From Anopheles merus (taxonomy: Eukaryota; Arthropoda; Insecta; Diptera; Culicidae), in assembly GCF_017562075.2 (NCBI RefSeq), contig NC_054082.1, positions 60,680,906 through 60,744,905 on the forward strand: DNA of 64,000 nt, read 5' to 3'. Under the pieces are notes generated by a model that saw nothing but the letters and a program-made list of their open reading frames with translations, had not been told where the DNA came from and searched no databases. Each line of letters opens with the position of its first letter. Within the stretch, counting starts at the first letter, position 1. A program made the position numbers and the translations under genes. Below are positions 53,818 through 64,000 of this stretch, in pieces.

Positions 53818-54983
53818 TTAATGATTAAGTTGGTTATTATACTTAAGATCATGTGCAATGTGTAACCGTATATTCAACAAGTCGTTTGACGTGCGACAGG
53901 GTATGCCTTGCAGTCCGGTCATTGTAGTTGGAGCTCTCTCGGCTTCTACAAAACGCCCATTGACGACCCTGTCAAAAGATGAAGGGCGAGTGTATGTATT
54001 GCGTGAAGCACTCTGTCGAATAAAATTATGGAGATATATTGTTGTCATAATAACCGTTTTAGCTTCTTCTGGCTCTAGCAGAATCGGGCTTTTAAAAATT
54101 CGGAAACGGTTGACTAAAATCCCGAACAAATTTTCAACGATCATTCGAGCACGACAGTGACGTTTGATGAAAACTCTGTGGTGTTCGCCGGTTTGAAATA
54201 AGTGAATTAGAAAGGACAGCTTTTTCTCACCACTTGAGGTCTGCGATGTTAAGGGTTAACCAGGGTCTCAAGTAGATAGTTAGAGAGTTAAGAAGATAAC
54301 AGGAGAGTCGGGCAGGACACGCATAATGAGCGCGAGAAATGCGTAGCCTCGCGAGAGTGCGTAGGTGCGTGAGAAAGGATAGGTGCGCGAGAAGGAATAG
54401 ACGCGCGAGCGTAAGGCGAGAGAGAGAAGGTATAAATAGGAGCAGCCAATCGGATAAGTTCTCTTTCTGAATACTCCTGTATACCGCGACAAAACTGTTC
54501 TCCTGCACACGATTAAAGTACAATAAAGTGATTGTAATTGTAGAAACTTACAACTCTTTCAACTGTCCCTTCCGCATGCATGCCTCCAAATGGTCGAATG
54601 CAGTACCTGGTAAAATCAAATGCTTTATCGCCTAAAAGATAGTAAGGTACTCGCATTGCATTTGGAACTCGCAGTGGTTCAGGTTCCGGAACGTTCAAAC
54701 TGTTGTTTTCCAGCCTCTGGTACAAGGGTGTGTTTTTAACCCCTCCTTCAGATATTCCACCTTTTCCTCCAATATCTGCATGTAAACAGTTGTAATCGGC
54801 ATCTATTACTGCAAGTAATACAATGCTGAAATAATATTGATAGTTGTAATACTCTGATCCACTATTACTCGGCTTTTCCACTTGTACGTGTTTGCCATCA
54901 ATGGACCCAATTGCATGCGGAAAATTCCACCTTTGTTCAAACTTTTTTGATTTCTCCTTCCATTCTTCTGCTGTGGACGGCAT
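53818..54983 (-). pseudogene. PIF/Harbinger-like DDE transposase, interrupted
   Basis: 54553-54983: an acceptor TTTTAG precedes MPSTAEEWKEKSKKFEQRW. First Asp in AIGSIDGKHVQVEKP, second in HADIGGKGGISEGG, then YYLLGDKAF. A sequence of 300-390 bp interrupts after TVERV. Coding resumes at about 54165 (RVFIKRHCRARMIVENLFGILVNRF) with the catalytic Glu in VENLFG, then YLHNFIR, to a stop near 53818. A GTAAGT donor at 54551 and a CAG acceptor near 54166 could make the interruption an intron. The N-terminal exon is missing. Confidence 0.72.
54246..54552 (+). repeat. solo-LTR-like insert in the Harbinger transposase
   Basis: About 307 bp from TGTTAAGGG to CTTACA, containing a TATA box (TATAAATAGG, about 54431) and AATAAA (54521 region) in LTR order on the plus strand, and a purine-rich CGCGAGAG-type tract. 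No clear target duplication, so boundaries and identity are uncertain. Confidence 0.4.
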
Positions 54984-55529
54984 CTAAAATGATAATAACA
55001 CATACAAAGACAAAATAAACTATTTAATTCATAAATTTAACTCATATGTATTGCTCATCGTTGGATAGCAATGCAACCTTATTTATTTTGGTAATAACTT
55101 TTTGATTATGCCCATTATTTTTTATCTCTCTTTTCAGTTCGCAGACGACCTAGAACAACACACCTCCACCCAAGCCCACACCTACCTTCACATAGCTCCG
55201 CAAATGTTTATTTAAACAAGCACACACATCCTTCACAATTTTGGCCAAGGTTATTAGACTCTATACAGGTTACGACAAAAGCTCGTTTTCGCCGATTTCC
55301 AATAAAAACATGAATGAAAATTTTGACAGACAAATTGGAATGGTTTTTTTTTTACAATTGGACTGATTTGTTTACAATTTGTCTGGATTGCAATCAAGCA
55401 ATGGCATAGTGTTTGGTGTTCGATATTGTAAGTTTTAATTTATTTAATTATTTTGTAATTTTATTATTACTAATTTTGTGATAAATTAACACTTGTGACA
55501 AGGGAGAAATCGAGTAAGTGAGAATCCAA
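54984..55529. other. AT-rich stretch, no gene seen
   Basis: 5' side of the Harbinger-like transposase. It should contain a first exon and an element end, but none can be identified. Confidence 0.4.
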
Positions 55530-56113
55530 GACATGAGCTCATCGCGTGTTGGCCAACATTGGAACCTGGCAGGCATGGAAACAAGGAGACATGTCCTTCC
55601 ATTTGGCAACAGGTGCTCTCGGGACATGGCTTTTTCTGGGAGTACTTATGTATCAAGGGTTTCACGTCGTCCCCGGACTGCCAGTGGTCTGTCGATGTAC
55701 CAGAGGATGCAGTACATGTGATGTTCGAGTGTCCCCGTTTTGCTGGTGGCCGACAGAAGCTGCTTGGCGAGGGTGGCCCAGATCTGGTCCGGCCAGATAC
55801 CCTTCAGCAGCATATGTTGCGAGACCAAGTCACCTGGAGTCGTATCTGCCAGGCCGCTCGACAAATAACTGTGGAATTGCAGCGTTCCTGGGATGCGGAA
55901 AGGGCCAATTGCGCAGCCGAGGACATGGCTCACCACGAGGCCGAACTGGAGGAAAATACGGCACATAGAGCGGAGGTGGTTGCCGCTCGTAATAATCGGC
56001 GTAATTCGAGACGTAGAGAGCAGCGCAGTGCAGCGTGCGCGGGAAAGAGAGGAACGCCGGGGCGGACGGTCCCCTTCCCCTCCACCGTCACCATCTACCG
56101 CTTCCCGACGTGA
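55530..56113 (+). pseudogene. R1-clade LINE C-terminal fragment
   Basis: The C-terminal region after RT: HGFFWEYLCIKGF, SPDCQWSVDVPEDAVHVMFECPRF (degenerate knuckle; compare 32043-32105) and WSRICQAARQITVELQRSWD, then an Arg/Glu-rich tail ending at 56113. A different family from the R1 element at 30957, by sequence. No poly(A) tail follows; satellite DNA does. Confidence 0.7.
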
Positions 56114-56139
56114 GGCGAATCGGGTAAGAATGCGTCTGT

Positions 56140-56580
56140 ACTAGTGTTGGGCATTGTGCGCGAGTGCGCACTGTGCGCACAGCACACCTCATTGTGCGCA
56201 CAGCACACCTCATTGTGCGCACAGCACAGCACACTTTGTAGTGTGCGAGCACACTTCGCATAGTGCGCGCACTTCGCACTTTTCGGACAGTGCGAGCACA
56301 CTCCGCACTTTACGCACACTTCGCACAGTGCGCGCACTTTTCGCACACTCCGTACAGTGTGCGCACTTTTCGCACACTCCGCATAGTGCGAGCACACTTC
56401 ATACTGTGCGAGCACACTCCGCATAGTGCGCGCACTTTACGCACAGTGCAAGCACAGTCCGGACGTTTCGCACACTTCGCACAGTGCGAGCACACTTCGC
56501 ACAATGCAAGCATATTTCGCAAATTTCGTGCAGTGCTTCACTTTGTACTGTGCGAGCACACTTCGTTCCATGTTATAGTA
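56140..56580. repeat. GTGCG/CGCAC satellite-like block
   Basis: About 440 bp of degenerate short units such as GTGCGAGCACACTTCGCA and CGCACACTCCGCATA, with an early exact array of TTGTGCGCACAGCACACCTCA. Units are near-palindromic. Several frames stay open, giving Cys-, His- or Ser-rich strings that are not proteins. The left edge reads CTAGTGTTGGGCA. Confidence 0.85.
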
Positions 56581-57290
56581 TGTCAGGTGGTGTAGTACTG
56601 AGCATATTTTGTCAAACCGCCTTTTAGCATTAGCATCAGTTAGCATTAGCGAGACCGATCCGTTGATGCAACGAATTCAAGTCGGAGCGAATCAAAGGTC
56701 CATAATTCGCTTGCACACATTCATACCACACACATGCCCATCGCCCCCCCCCCCTCCTCTCGCCCTGTCCCATGTTCCCTTCTCTTTAGTTAATTACAAA
56801 ATTTGACTAGGGCTCCGAGTGAAAATTGTAATTTTTGCATTAAAACATGTCCTGCTATCGCAAGCCTGCGACGCGAATAGCAGTTTTCGCGTGAAACCAA
56901 CTGTCTGTTTTATTGCACAATCGCAAAGCAGTGGCTCCTAGTACAAGCACAGACACGTTTCATCTCAGCCAAATTCAAGAGAAACCTCAAGCCACTGGAG
57001 CGTCGTTTACCTAGGACCTTCACAGTTCATAGTTGTTTTAAAGAGACGCGTGCTTGGTGTCAGCCGATTTTTCCTGATAATTTTTCTGGCTACGGACCGC
57101 TGTGTTGATTTTGTGTTTCAGGACCTTTAAATTTTTGTCTGGATGTGTTGTATGCTTGTGGTTGTGTAACGGGTTTCGATGGATTAAGCCCTAGGCGGCA
57201 TGAATCCTCGACCCCCACTGGAACAAGACTGCAGCCCGGACAGCACGAACATTCGTTTCCTATGAACCGGAATTAGAACAGGAGCAGCAT
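56581..57290. other. no gene recognised; a diverged copy of the GGGTCGG-block unit
   Basis: At 56645-56695 the sequence GACCGATCCGTTGATGCAACGA resembles the unit at 50820-50845. A C-run lies near 56745. The rest is unique-looking, without coding evidence. Confidence 0.4.
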
Positions 57291-58990
57291 ACCCGCTGCG
57301 CAAAGCGACGGAAGACGTTATGGCGTTCTGAGAATTTTATCATGCCTTCCTTTTCTCTCCAACGGCAAATTTGTCAAGCAGCTCGTCGAGCTACCCGTCC
57401 CTGGCTCCGCCTCGTACCCCTCGCCTGAGCGCGCTGTGACAGCTATCGATGTGTTGGTGCGTCAGACGGCCAATCGCTGTCAGCCATCGTCCGTGCTCTT
57501 TCCCTCCCTAGCGCTATGTCATTCTCGCGAGCTGTTGTGGCGCCTAAAAATGCCGTTAACAAACATTGCGGCGATGAAGTTACATTTTTTCACATTTTTC
57601 ACATACATTTTTCACAAATCAAACCAAAAAATCGCAATGAGTTCAAACACTGCAATATAAAAATGACTAAGGAATTGCTAGTTTACGCAGGAGGGTTTGC
57701 TGTGCAACGCGCAGAATCCTAATCCGCATTAAAACGTTCAGTCCGGCGCTGATTTTCATGAGCTTACCGTTCCGCCGGCATCTAGAACGCAAGCTGATTG
57801 TGGAACCGGTATACTGAAAAGTTCACTGGCAGTCCCTGGGGCCTGCCATCGTGCTGAACGTGTTAAGCAGTAAGCATAGCACTAAGATTTTGCTTTCGCC
57901 TGTTGTGGATTACATAGATATGCTAAGCATCCTGCGCATGGGTGTGAGTGTGCGTGTGTATGCAAAACTGTCGCCGAATGTATGCTCTTCCGGAATGTTA
58001 TGATCCATAGGTCAAAGAAAGGAAGGTGTTCATGAAAGGCGGAAAGACGAATTGAGGCCCCTGTAAATGGTAACTGATGACCGGGAGGAGGGGGTACTGG
58101 CATACAGCTGTTGGAAGATAGATTGAACATTACCCGCTGCGCAAAGCGACGGAAGAAATCATGGAGTTCTGAGAATGTTATCATGCCTTCCTTTTCTCTC
58201 CAACGGAAAATTTGTCAAGCAGCTCGTCGAGCTACCCGTCCCTGGCTCCGCCTCATACCCCTCGCCTGAACGCGCTGTCGAAGGTTTGGATGTGTTGGTG
58301 CATCAGACGGCCAATCGCTGTCAGCCGTCGTCCGTGCTTTTTCCCTCCATAGCGCCATCTCTTTCTCGCGTGTGGTCAATGCTCGCGAGCCGTTGTGGCG
58401 CCTAAAAATGCCGTTAACAAACATTGCGGCGATGAAGTTGAATTTTCACAAATCAAACCAAAAAAGCGCAATGAGTTCAAACGCTGCAATGTAAAAATGA
58501 CCAAGGAATCGCTAGCTCACGCTGGGGGGTTTGCTGTGCAACGCTCAGAACCCTAATTCGCATTGACACGTTCAGCCCGGCGCTGATTTTCATCAACATT
58601 CCGTTCCGCCGGCATCTAGAACGCAAGCTGATTGTGAAACCGGCATACTGGAAAGTCCACTGGCAGTCCCTGGGGCCTGCCATCGAACTGAACGTGTTAA
58701 GCATTAAGCATAACACTAAGCTGTTGATTTCGTTTGTTGTGGATTACATAGATATGCTAAGCATCCTGCGCATGGGTGTGAGTGTGCGTGTGTATGCAAA
58801 ACTGTCGCCAAATGTAATTTCTTCCGGAATGTTATGATCCATCGGTCAAAGAAAGGAAGGTGTTCATGATAGTGGCGGATTAGGGGAAACGGGGTCCCTA
58901 GGCGGAATGACGAGTTGAGGCGCCTCTAAATGGTAACTGATGACAGGGAGGAGGGGGTACTGGCACACAGCTGTTGGGAAATAGAACAGT
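57291..58990. repeat. tandem duplication, period 841 bp
   Basis: Copy 1 57291-58131 and copy 2 58132-about 58990, both starting ACCCGCTGCGCAAAGCGACGG and ending in a GGGAGGAGGGGGTACTGGCA region. They differ by scattered substitutions and short indels, so the duplication is older than the one at 311-4271. Both copies hold a protein-like stretch (see 58560-58837). Confidence 0.8.
58560..58837 (+). pseudogene. unrecognised protein-like remnant in the tandem repeat
   Basis: In copy 2 a frame reads FRRHLERKLIVKPAYWKVHW, VVDYIDMLSILRMGVSVRVY and AKLSPNVISSGML. Copy 1 (57740-58005) reads similarly but has a stop after VEPVY. I do not recognise the family. Conservation between copies may simply reflect duplication. 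Confidence 0.25.
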
Positions 58991-59364
58991 ATACTTATAT
59001 TGCCGGCGGGCGAAGGGGGGGGGCTTCGACCATGGGACCCCTACGATCATCGTTCACCGGCCCTACAATTATTGCCGGCATGAGGGGGGAGGGGGGGGGC
59101 AAATGATTCTCCAGCCACGGTGCCACAACGACCATCTTTCCGCGGGCCCTTGCCGCTAATTCTCTTGTAAACATACATAATGTCCACTTGTAAACATCCG
59201 CCATACTACATACTAGAGATCTTCGGCGACTGCCTAGTCCGCCAACCGGTAGATCCGCCGCTGGTTCATGACGGTGTTTTTTTACTGTAGAGTGCATCCT
59301 TCCCCCTGCCTGCAGCGTATGCATCGGGCAGGAAACAGTGTGGCTGTATGCAAGTTACCCGCTG
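58991..59364. other. G-run region, no gene
   Basis: Two runs of eight or nine G (about 59016-59024 and 59090-59098) in a GC-rich stretch, then ordinary sequence without coding evidence. Confidence 0.5.
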
Positions 59365-59572
59365 GATAGGAGCGATCCCGCGGCACCTCATTACTCCCAT
59401 CTGCATGCCCGTCGTGGATTGTAACCGCGTATGAACCGTCCGCCGTAGCAAGAGCTGACTATCCGGCTACGTGGTATTCAAGTTCTGAAAAGGCCGGTAT
59501 GATCGCGTAGGCTATAATGACAATAATAATCATAATAATGATAATAAGAAGACGAAGAAGAAGAAGAACTTA
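59365..59572 (+). repeat. degenerate SINE copy
   Basis: Shares with 20578-20822 the ordered words CATGCCCGTCGTGG, GAACCGTCCG and GACTATCCGGCTA and ends in an AATAAT/AAGAAG-rich tail (59520-59572). The B box is damaged (GGATTGTAACC). Confidence 0.55.
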
Positions 59573-60075
59573 GCATAGCAGTCCACACTCGGGGAAGGTT
59601 TTTGTTTTGACTTTGGTGCTGCCGGGTCTACTGCTGTGGCGCGACAAATCCACGGAATGCACTCGACCAAAACATGAACCTACCGATCCGAACTCTTTCC
59701 AAGGCATTGCCGGCAATCGGCGTCATGATAACGATACAAACCAACAAGCCACCAGATTCTGGACGGACAGGTGCAGCACCATACGCGCACCGTAATAAAC
59801 AAATCCAGAATCCTCTTTTGTATGGATGCATTTCAAAATGTTGTTTCCACTTGCGTCCGCTAGCTGAATTGGAAAGAAATGTGCTACATATCACACGCAA
59901 GTTTGCTTAGATCGTGTGTCTTTTCAATACCCCCAACAGCAGAGCCGATCGCAAAGATGCCAATGCTAATGGTTGTGTTGTCGCTCAGGTAGCGAGATCG
60001 AAAATGCATGGACTTTGTAGCCGCAACGGATGAAAATGTACGCATCAGAATCAAATAGTTTTAGGGTTTTCAAAC
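59573..60075. other. no gene recognised
   Basis: Open frames here are short and lack any recognisable motif. Nothing supported. Confidence 0.4.
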
Positions 60076-60300
60076 GCACACACTCACACAAACACACAAA
60101 CACGCGCACTCAAACTCACACACACACACACACGCACACATACACGAACGCGCGCACGCCAGCACGCACGCACACACACTCGCACGCACGCACACACACA
60201 TGCACGTATACGCGCACGCAAGCACGCACGCACGAAAGCGCGCACGCCAGCACGCACCCACGAGAGCGCGCGCTCCCGAAGTCGCGCACGCGATCACGCA
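60076..60300. repeat. CA/CACG-rich microsatellite
   Basis: Imperfect ACAC, ACGC and GCACGCACG repeats, followed by a C-run (about 60307-60331). Thr-His and Arg-Thr strings read across it are repeat artefacts. Confidence 0.85.
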
Positions 60301-60331
60301 CCCTCCACCAACCCCCCCCCCCCTCCCCCCC

Positions 60332-61079
60332 CATAGAAGGTCGTTGAAGCATCAAACATGTTCAAATTAAAAAATATTTCATTAGTGTTAGACGTTCTCC
60401 TACCCTTGTTTTAAATAGGCTTCTTCACCCTTAATTGGCAGGGGCATCGAATGGTCTCATCAGCAGCGGCACGAAATAAAATAAACCATCAATACACCGA
60501 TAACACTTTGAATCCCAATCCAGCTTCTCCCACAGCGTCTCAAGGTCACACACAAATTAATAAATGCTAACACCCACCAATAACAATACACAACCGCAAT
60601 GCACATATGAATATCAATGCCATACACCGCGACAGCCATTCAGCTGGCGGCGGAAGGCACGGGCAGAAGCTCAAGGAAGGCAAGGCAGGGTGAGGAAGAA
60701 GAAGCGGACGAAAAATGGACGCCAATAATTTTAAATTTTTTGTCCGTTTATTTTGCTCCGCCGCCAAAAATATATCGTCCATTTCGCCCACATAGCAACA
60801 TTGCGCAGCGGGATAGCATGGGATGGGATCCGAAGCCCTCCGAGGGATAATATAGGCTCTCCCTTCCAACTCCTATTGCGGCACGTCCTCGTCGTGCAGA
60901 GTGGTAACATGTGCCTCCATATATCGTAGCTTGGGTACACGGGCTAGATCCAACCCCTTGGGCGGATGGGTGGCATATGGCGAACCAGGAGGGGGGTGGG
61001 TATCCCGGGAAACTGAGTGCCTGAACGTCGGGGGGGCAATCCGACGCTATATAAAACGGCCACGTGGGCGCGGGGCCCA
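60332..61079. other. spacer and possible RTE 5' flank
   Basis: 60446-60590 shares ordered words with 14000-14160. A TATATAAAACG sequence near 61044 could be a promoter for, or upstream of, the RTE element. No coding region supported. Confidence 0.35.
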
Positions 61080-61128
61080 CCCAGTCTCACGGAACAACTG
61101 ACTACAGAAAGCAACAGAAGGATACGAA

Positions 61129-62062
61129 ATGGACTTATGGATACCGACCCATAAGTGCCCCCGGACAACGATTAAAATGGGCTCATGGAACGTACGCACT
61201 CTTAGCAAAGCCGGAGCCTTGAAACAACTTGATGACGCCCTAGCCACACTGAGCATGGACCTCGTAGCACTACAAGAGATTCGGTGGCTAGGGAACGGTG
61301 TGCACAACAGGCGTGGTAAGCATTGCTACGACATATACTACAGCTGCCACGACCGCCACCGCGTGCTCGGATTTCAAGGCTATAAACGATAGGTTATGCA
61401 CCCTGCGCATGCGAGGCAAATTCTTCAATATAAGCCTCATAAACGTTCACGCCCCTACCGAAGATAAAGAGGAAGAGGAGAAGGACCTTTTTTACGGCCG
61501 CCTCGCTAGAATCGTAGATGCGTGCCCCAGGCATGACCTCATAATCATCCTGGGGGACTTCAACGCAAAAGTCGGTAGGGAGCCAATGTACCGCCAGTAC
61601 ACTGGCTCTCACAGTCTGCATGAGCACAGTAATGATAATGGTAGTAGATTGGTCCAGTTCGCCGCAGCGAACAATCTGGTTGTAGGAAGTACCAAATTTG
61701 CGCGCAAAAAAATCCACAAAATTACATGGGCGCACCCGGGTGGAGAATCCTTCAACCAGATCGACCACGTGTTAATAAGCCGCCGACGACAGTCGAGTCT
61801 GTTAAATGTCAGAACATATCGAGGAGCCAATATCGATTCCGATCACTACTTGGTTAGCTTAGTGATACGTTGTAGAATCGCCGGCCCCCGCGCCAATGGA
61901 GGCGGAGAAAACACGCAGCCTCGGCTCAACACGGACTCTCTAAGGGACATTACTGTCCAACAGGAATTCAAAGCCGCTTTAGACGAGTCTTTACTGCCAG
62001 AAAACAGTTATGAAACTACGAGCGAGAGGTGGAACGCTCTAAAAACAAAAATAAGAAACTGA
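61129..62062 (+). pseudogene. RTE endonuclease (copy C)
   Basis: Met at 61129 begins MDLWIPTHKCPRTTIKMGSW. Endonuclease motifs: GSWNVRTLSKAG (about 61170), LVALQEIRWLG with the catalytic Glu, then after a frame change near 61385: INVHAPTEDKEEEEKD, IIILGDFNAKVG, KITWAHPGG, QIDHVLI and NIDSDHYLVSL. This is the apurinic-type nuclease that nicks the target for priming. A stop at 62060-62062 (IRN*) interrupts the link to RT. Confidence 0.82.
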
Positions 62063-62069
62063 GCGAGAA

Positions 62070-64000
62070 ATATACTCCCACCACGTCGTGGCAACACCAA
62101 ATCTGGCTGGTTGGATGATGAATGCAGACAAGTGACCGAACGTAAGAATACTGCATACCGAGCAATGCAGCAACGGCATAGAACGCGGGCATGCGCAGAG
62201 GAATATTCACGGCTCAGACACGAAGAGAAACGAGTTCACCGCTCCAAGAAGCATGCTTTGGAAGAGCAAAACATGCAGGAACTCGAGCAAACCAGAGAGG
62301 TGAACGGACCGACACGAAAGTTTTACCAAGCGATAGCAGGTCACCGAAACAATGTTGTACCTAAGGTAACCTGCTGTCGCAACAAGGATGGAGATCTGGT
62401 CAGTAACCAGCCAGAGGTTCTCTCGCGGTGGGCTCAGTACTTTGATGAATTACTCAACGGCTAGTTTAACGAACAGCTAGAAGCGCCACTAGCAGATAAT
62501 GTCATGCTACTGCCACCTAGCATAGAAGTAACACAAAAGGCTATACGTCGGCTGAAAAATAACAAGGCACCCGGAACCGACGGAATTGCAACTGAACTGG
62601 TCAAGAATGGAGGTGCACGACTAGAAAATTAGATTCATCAAATCGTTACTTAGGTGTGGGATAGCGAATCGATGCCTTGTGATTGGAATCTTGGCATCAT
62701 CTACCTTATATGAAAGAAGAGCGACAGGATGAACTGCAACATCTACAGGGGTATTACGGTGTTGAATACCACCTATAAAATATTCTCCCTGATCCTTCAG
62801 GATCGCCTTGTCCCGCACGTCGAAGAGATAGTCGGAAACTATCAAAGAGGATTCCGAAACGGAAAATCTACCACTGATCAGATCTTCACCATGCGGCAGA
62901 TCTTGGAGAAGATGGCTGAATACAGACACGACACATACCATCTCTTCATTGACTTCAAAGCCGCATATGATAGCATAGCCAGGGTAAAACTGTATGACGC
63001 TATGAGCTCTTTTCAAATCCAGGCCAAACTGATAAGGCTAGTTAGAATGACTATGACCAACGTCACATGCCAGGTGAGGGTGGATGGAAAACTCTCAGGA
63101 CCTTTTGCTCCCACCAAAGGTCTGCGCCAGGGGGACGGACTTGCCTGTCTCCTATTCAACTTGGCGCTAGAGAGGGCCATCCGCGACTCGAGGGTGGAGA
63201 CTACGGGAACCATCTTCTATAAGTCAACCCAGATCCTGGCATACGCTGATGATATAGACATCATTGGTCTGCGGCTCTCCTATGTAGCAGAAGCCTACCA
63301 AGGGATTTAGCAGGCGGCAGAGAGCCTCGGATTGCAGATAAACGAGACAAAGACCAAACTGATGGTGGCAACATCAGCGGACCTACCAATCAAAAATCCG
63401 AATCTACGTAGGCGTGATGTACAGATAGCTGAACGCACGTTTGAAGTCGTCCCAGAATTCACCTATCTGGGTCAAAGGTCAGCAACGACTATAGCATGGA
63501 AGTTGAGTTGCACGCAAGGATGCTGGCTGCCAACCGGTCATTCTACAGCCTGAAAAAGCAGTTCACCTCAAAGAACCTGTCGCGACGGACGAAGCTGGGA
63601 CTATATAGTACCTATATAGTACCAGTACTCACATACGCCTCTGAGACATGGACACTGTCCAAATCTGACGAAACCCTCTTAGCCGCGTTCGAGAGGAAGA
63701 TGCTCAGAAGGATACTTGGCCCCGTATGTGTGGAAGGACAATGGAGGAGCCGCTATAATGACGAGCTATACGAGATGTACGGCGACATCACTGTCGTACA
63801 GCGTATAAAGCTCGCCAGGCTCCGGTGGGCTGGCCATGTTGTACGCATGGAAACGGACAACCCAGCCCGTCAAGTCTTGTTGGGCAGTCCACAAGGACAG
63901 ATGAGGCGTGGTAGGCCCAAATTGAGGTGGCAAGATGGCGTGGAGGCGTCCGCCATTAAGGCCGGGATAACGGACTGGAAGACGAAGGCGCGAGACCGTG
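62070..64000 (+). pseudogene. RTE reverse transcriptase (copy C), partial
   Basis: A linker rich in Arg and Glu (62111-62300) is followed by GPTRKFYQAIAGHRNN and the RT core. Stops at about 62461, 62629, 62650, 62709 and 63307, and a frame change near 63470. Motifs present: NNKAPGTDGIATELV, GLRQGDGLACLLF and AYADDIDIIG (about 63240-63270). At 63781-63797 it has the GGCGACATCACTGTC order found in copy A, not the inverted order of copy B. Confidence 0.82.

Larger units (their letters stand above)
61080..64000 (+). mobile_element. RTE-clade LINE, copy C, longest, runs off the window
   Basis: Contains a 5' region, the endonuclease and nearly all of RT. It is more diverged than copies A and B: several stops and frame changes. 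The 3' TAAG tail is outside the window. Confidence 0.85.

Noticed and set aside
56095..56600. Cys/His/Ser-rich frames suggesting a cysteine-rich protein
   Set aside because: Readings of the GTGCG satellite; open in several frames at once.
59607..59910. Overlapping small open frames
   Set aside because: Short, overlapping on both strands, no motif or neighbour support.
60030..60355. His/Thr- and Cys/Val-rich open frames
   Set aside because: Translations of the CA/CACG microsatellite on both strands.

Overview
This is eukaryotic DNA, almost certainly from a dipteran insect and most likely a mosquito (probably Anopheles). The reasons are the mix of BEL/Pao, 412/mdg1-like, 17.6/297-like, RTE, R1, CR1-like and mariner elements, a tRNA-derived SINE, insect-type splice sites and DUF4806 proteins. 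The species is inference. I see no intact host gene. The window is nested transposable-element wreckage plus satellites, as in pericentromeric heterochromatin, a piRNA-cluster-like locus or an unplaced scaffold. Layout. 1-8772: a composite made of a BEL element inserted into an Asn-rich gypsy gag is present three times with only a few base differences. The first two copies are in direct tandem and the third is separated by an integrase-LTR fragment of another gypsy family. The BEL pol continues to 10999 (minus strand). 11448-21697: two DUF4806-type genes point away from each other. The left one carries about 117 copies of a GGCAAC hexamer and a 98-bp duplication. The right one is spliced, holds a CR1-like LINE in an intron, and converges on a broken CACTA-like transposase with a SINE in its intron. 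22086-24424: 5' LTR and gag of a second BEL family. 24453-27690: 412-like integrase and LTR with an RTE insertion. 27700-36420: a CR1-like LINE broken by a mariner deletion derivative (itself split by an RTE copy) and by an R1-clade element with a perfect 14-bp target duplication and a 59-A tail. 36424-47185: a BEL LTR, then a 412-like gypsy on the minus strand split by a nearly complete 7.0-kb 17.6/297-like errantivirus-type element (gag, pol, decayed env, both LTRs, PBS, PPT). 47186-49745: an internally deleted CR1-like LINE. 50178-54983: a PIF/Harbinger-like pair (MADF gene and DDE transposase) invaded by a SINE piece, GGGTCGG-type repeats, a Helitron helicase scrap, a 609-bp foldback MITE and an LTR-like insert. 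55530-60300: R1 fragment, GTGCG satellite, an 841-bp tandem duplication, G-runs, a SINE and a CA-rich microsatellite. 61080-64000: the longest RTE copy, running off the window. How the parts relate: the genes do not form a pathway. Each cluster is one mobile element's kit. The relative order of many insertions can be read from interrupted reading frames, target-site duplications (TSDs) and shared junctions. Most pol genes are broken. The most intact are the 935-residue CR1-like ORF (15500-18307) and the 956-residue pol frame of the errantivirus-type element (39511-42381).
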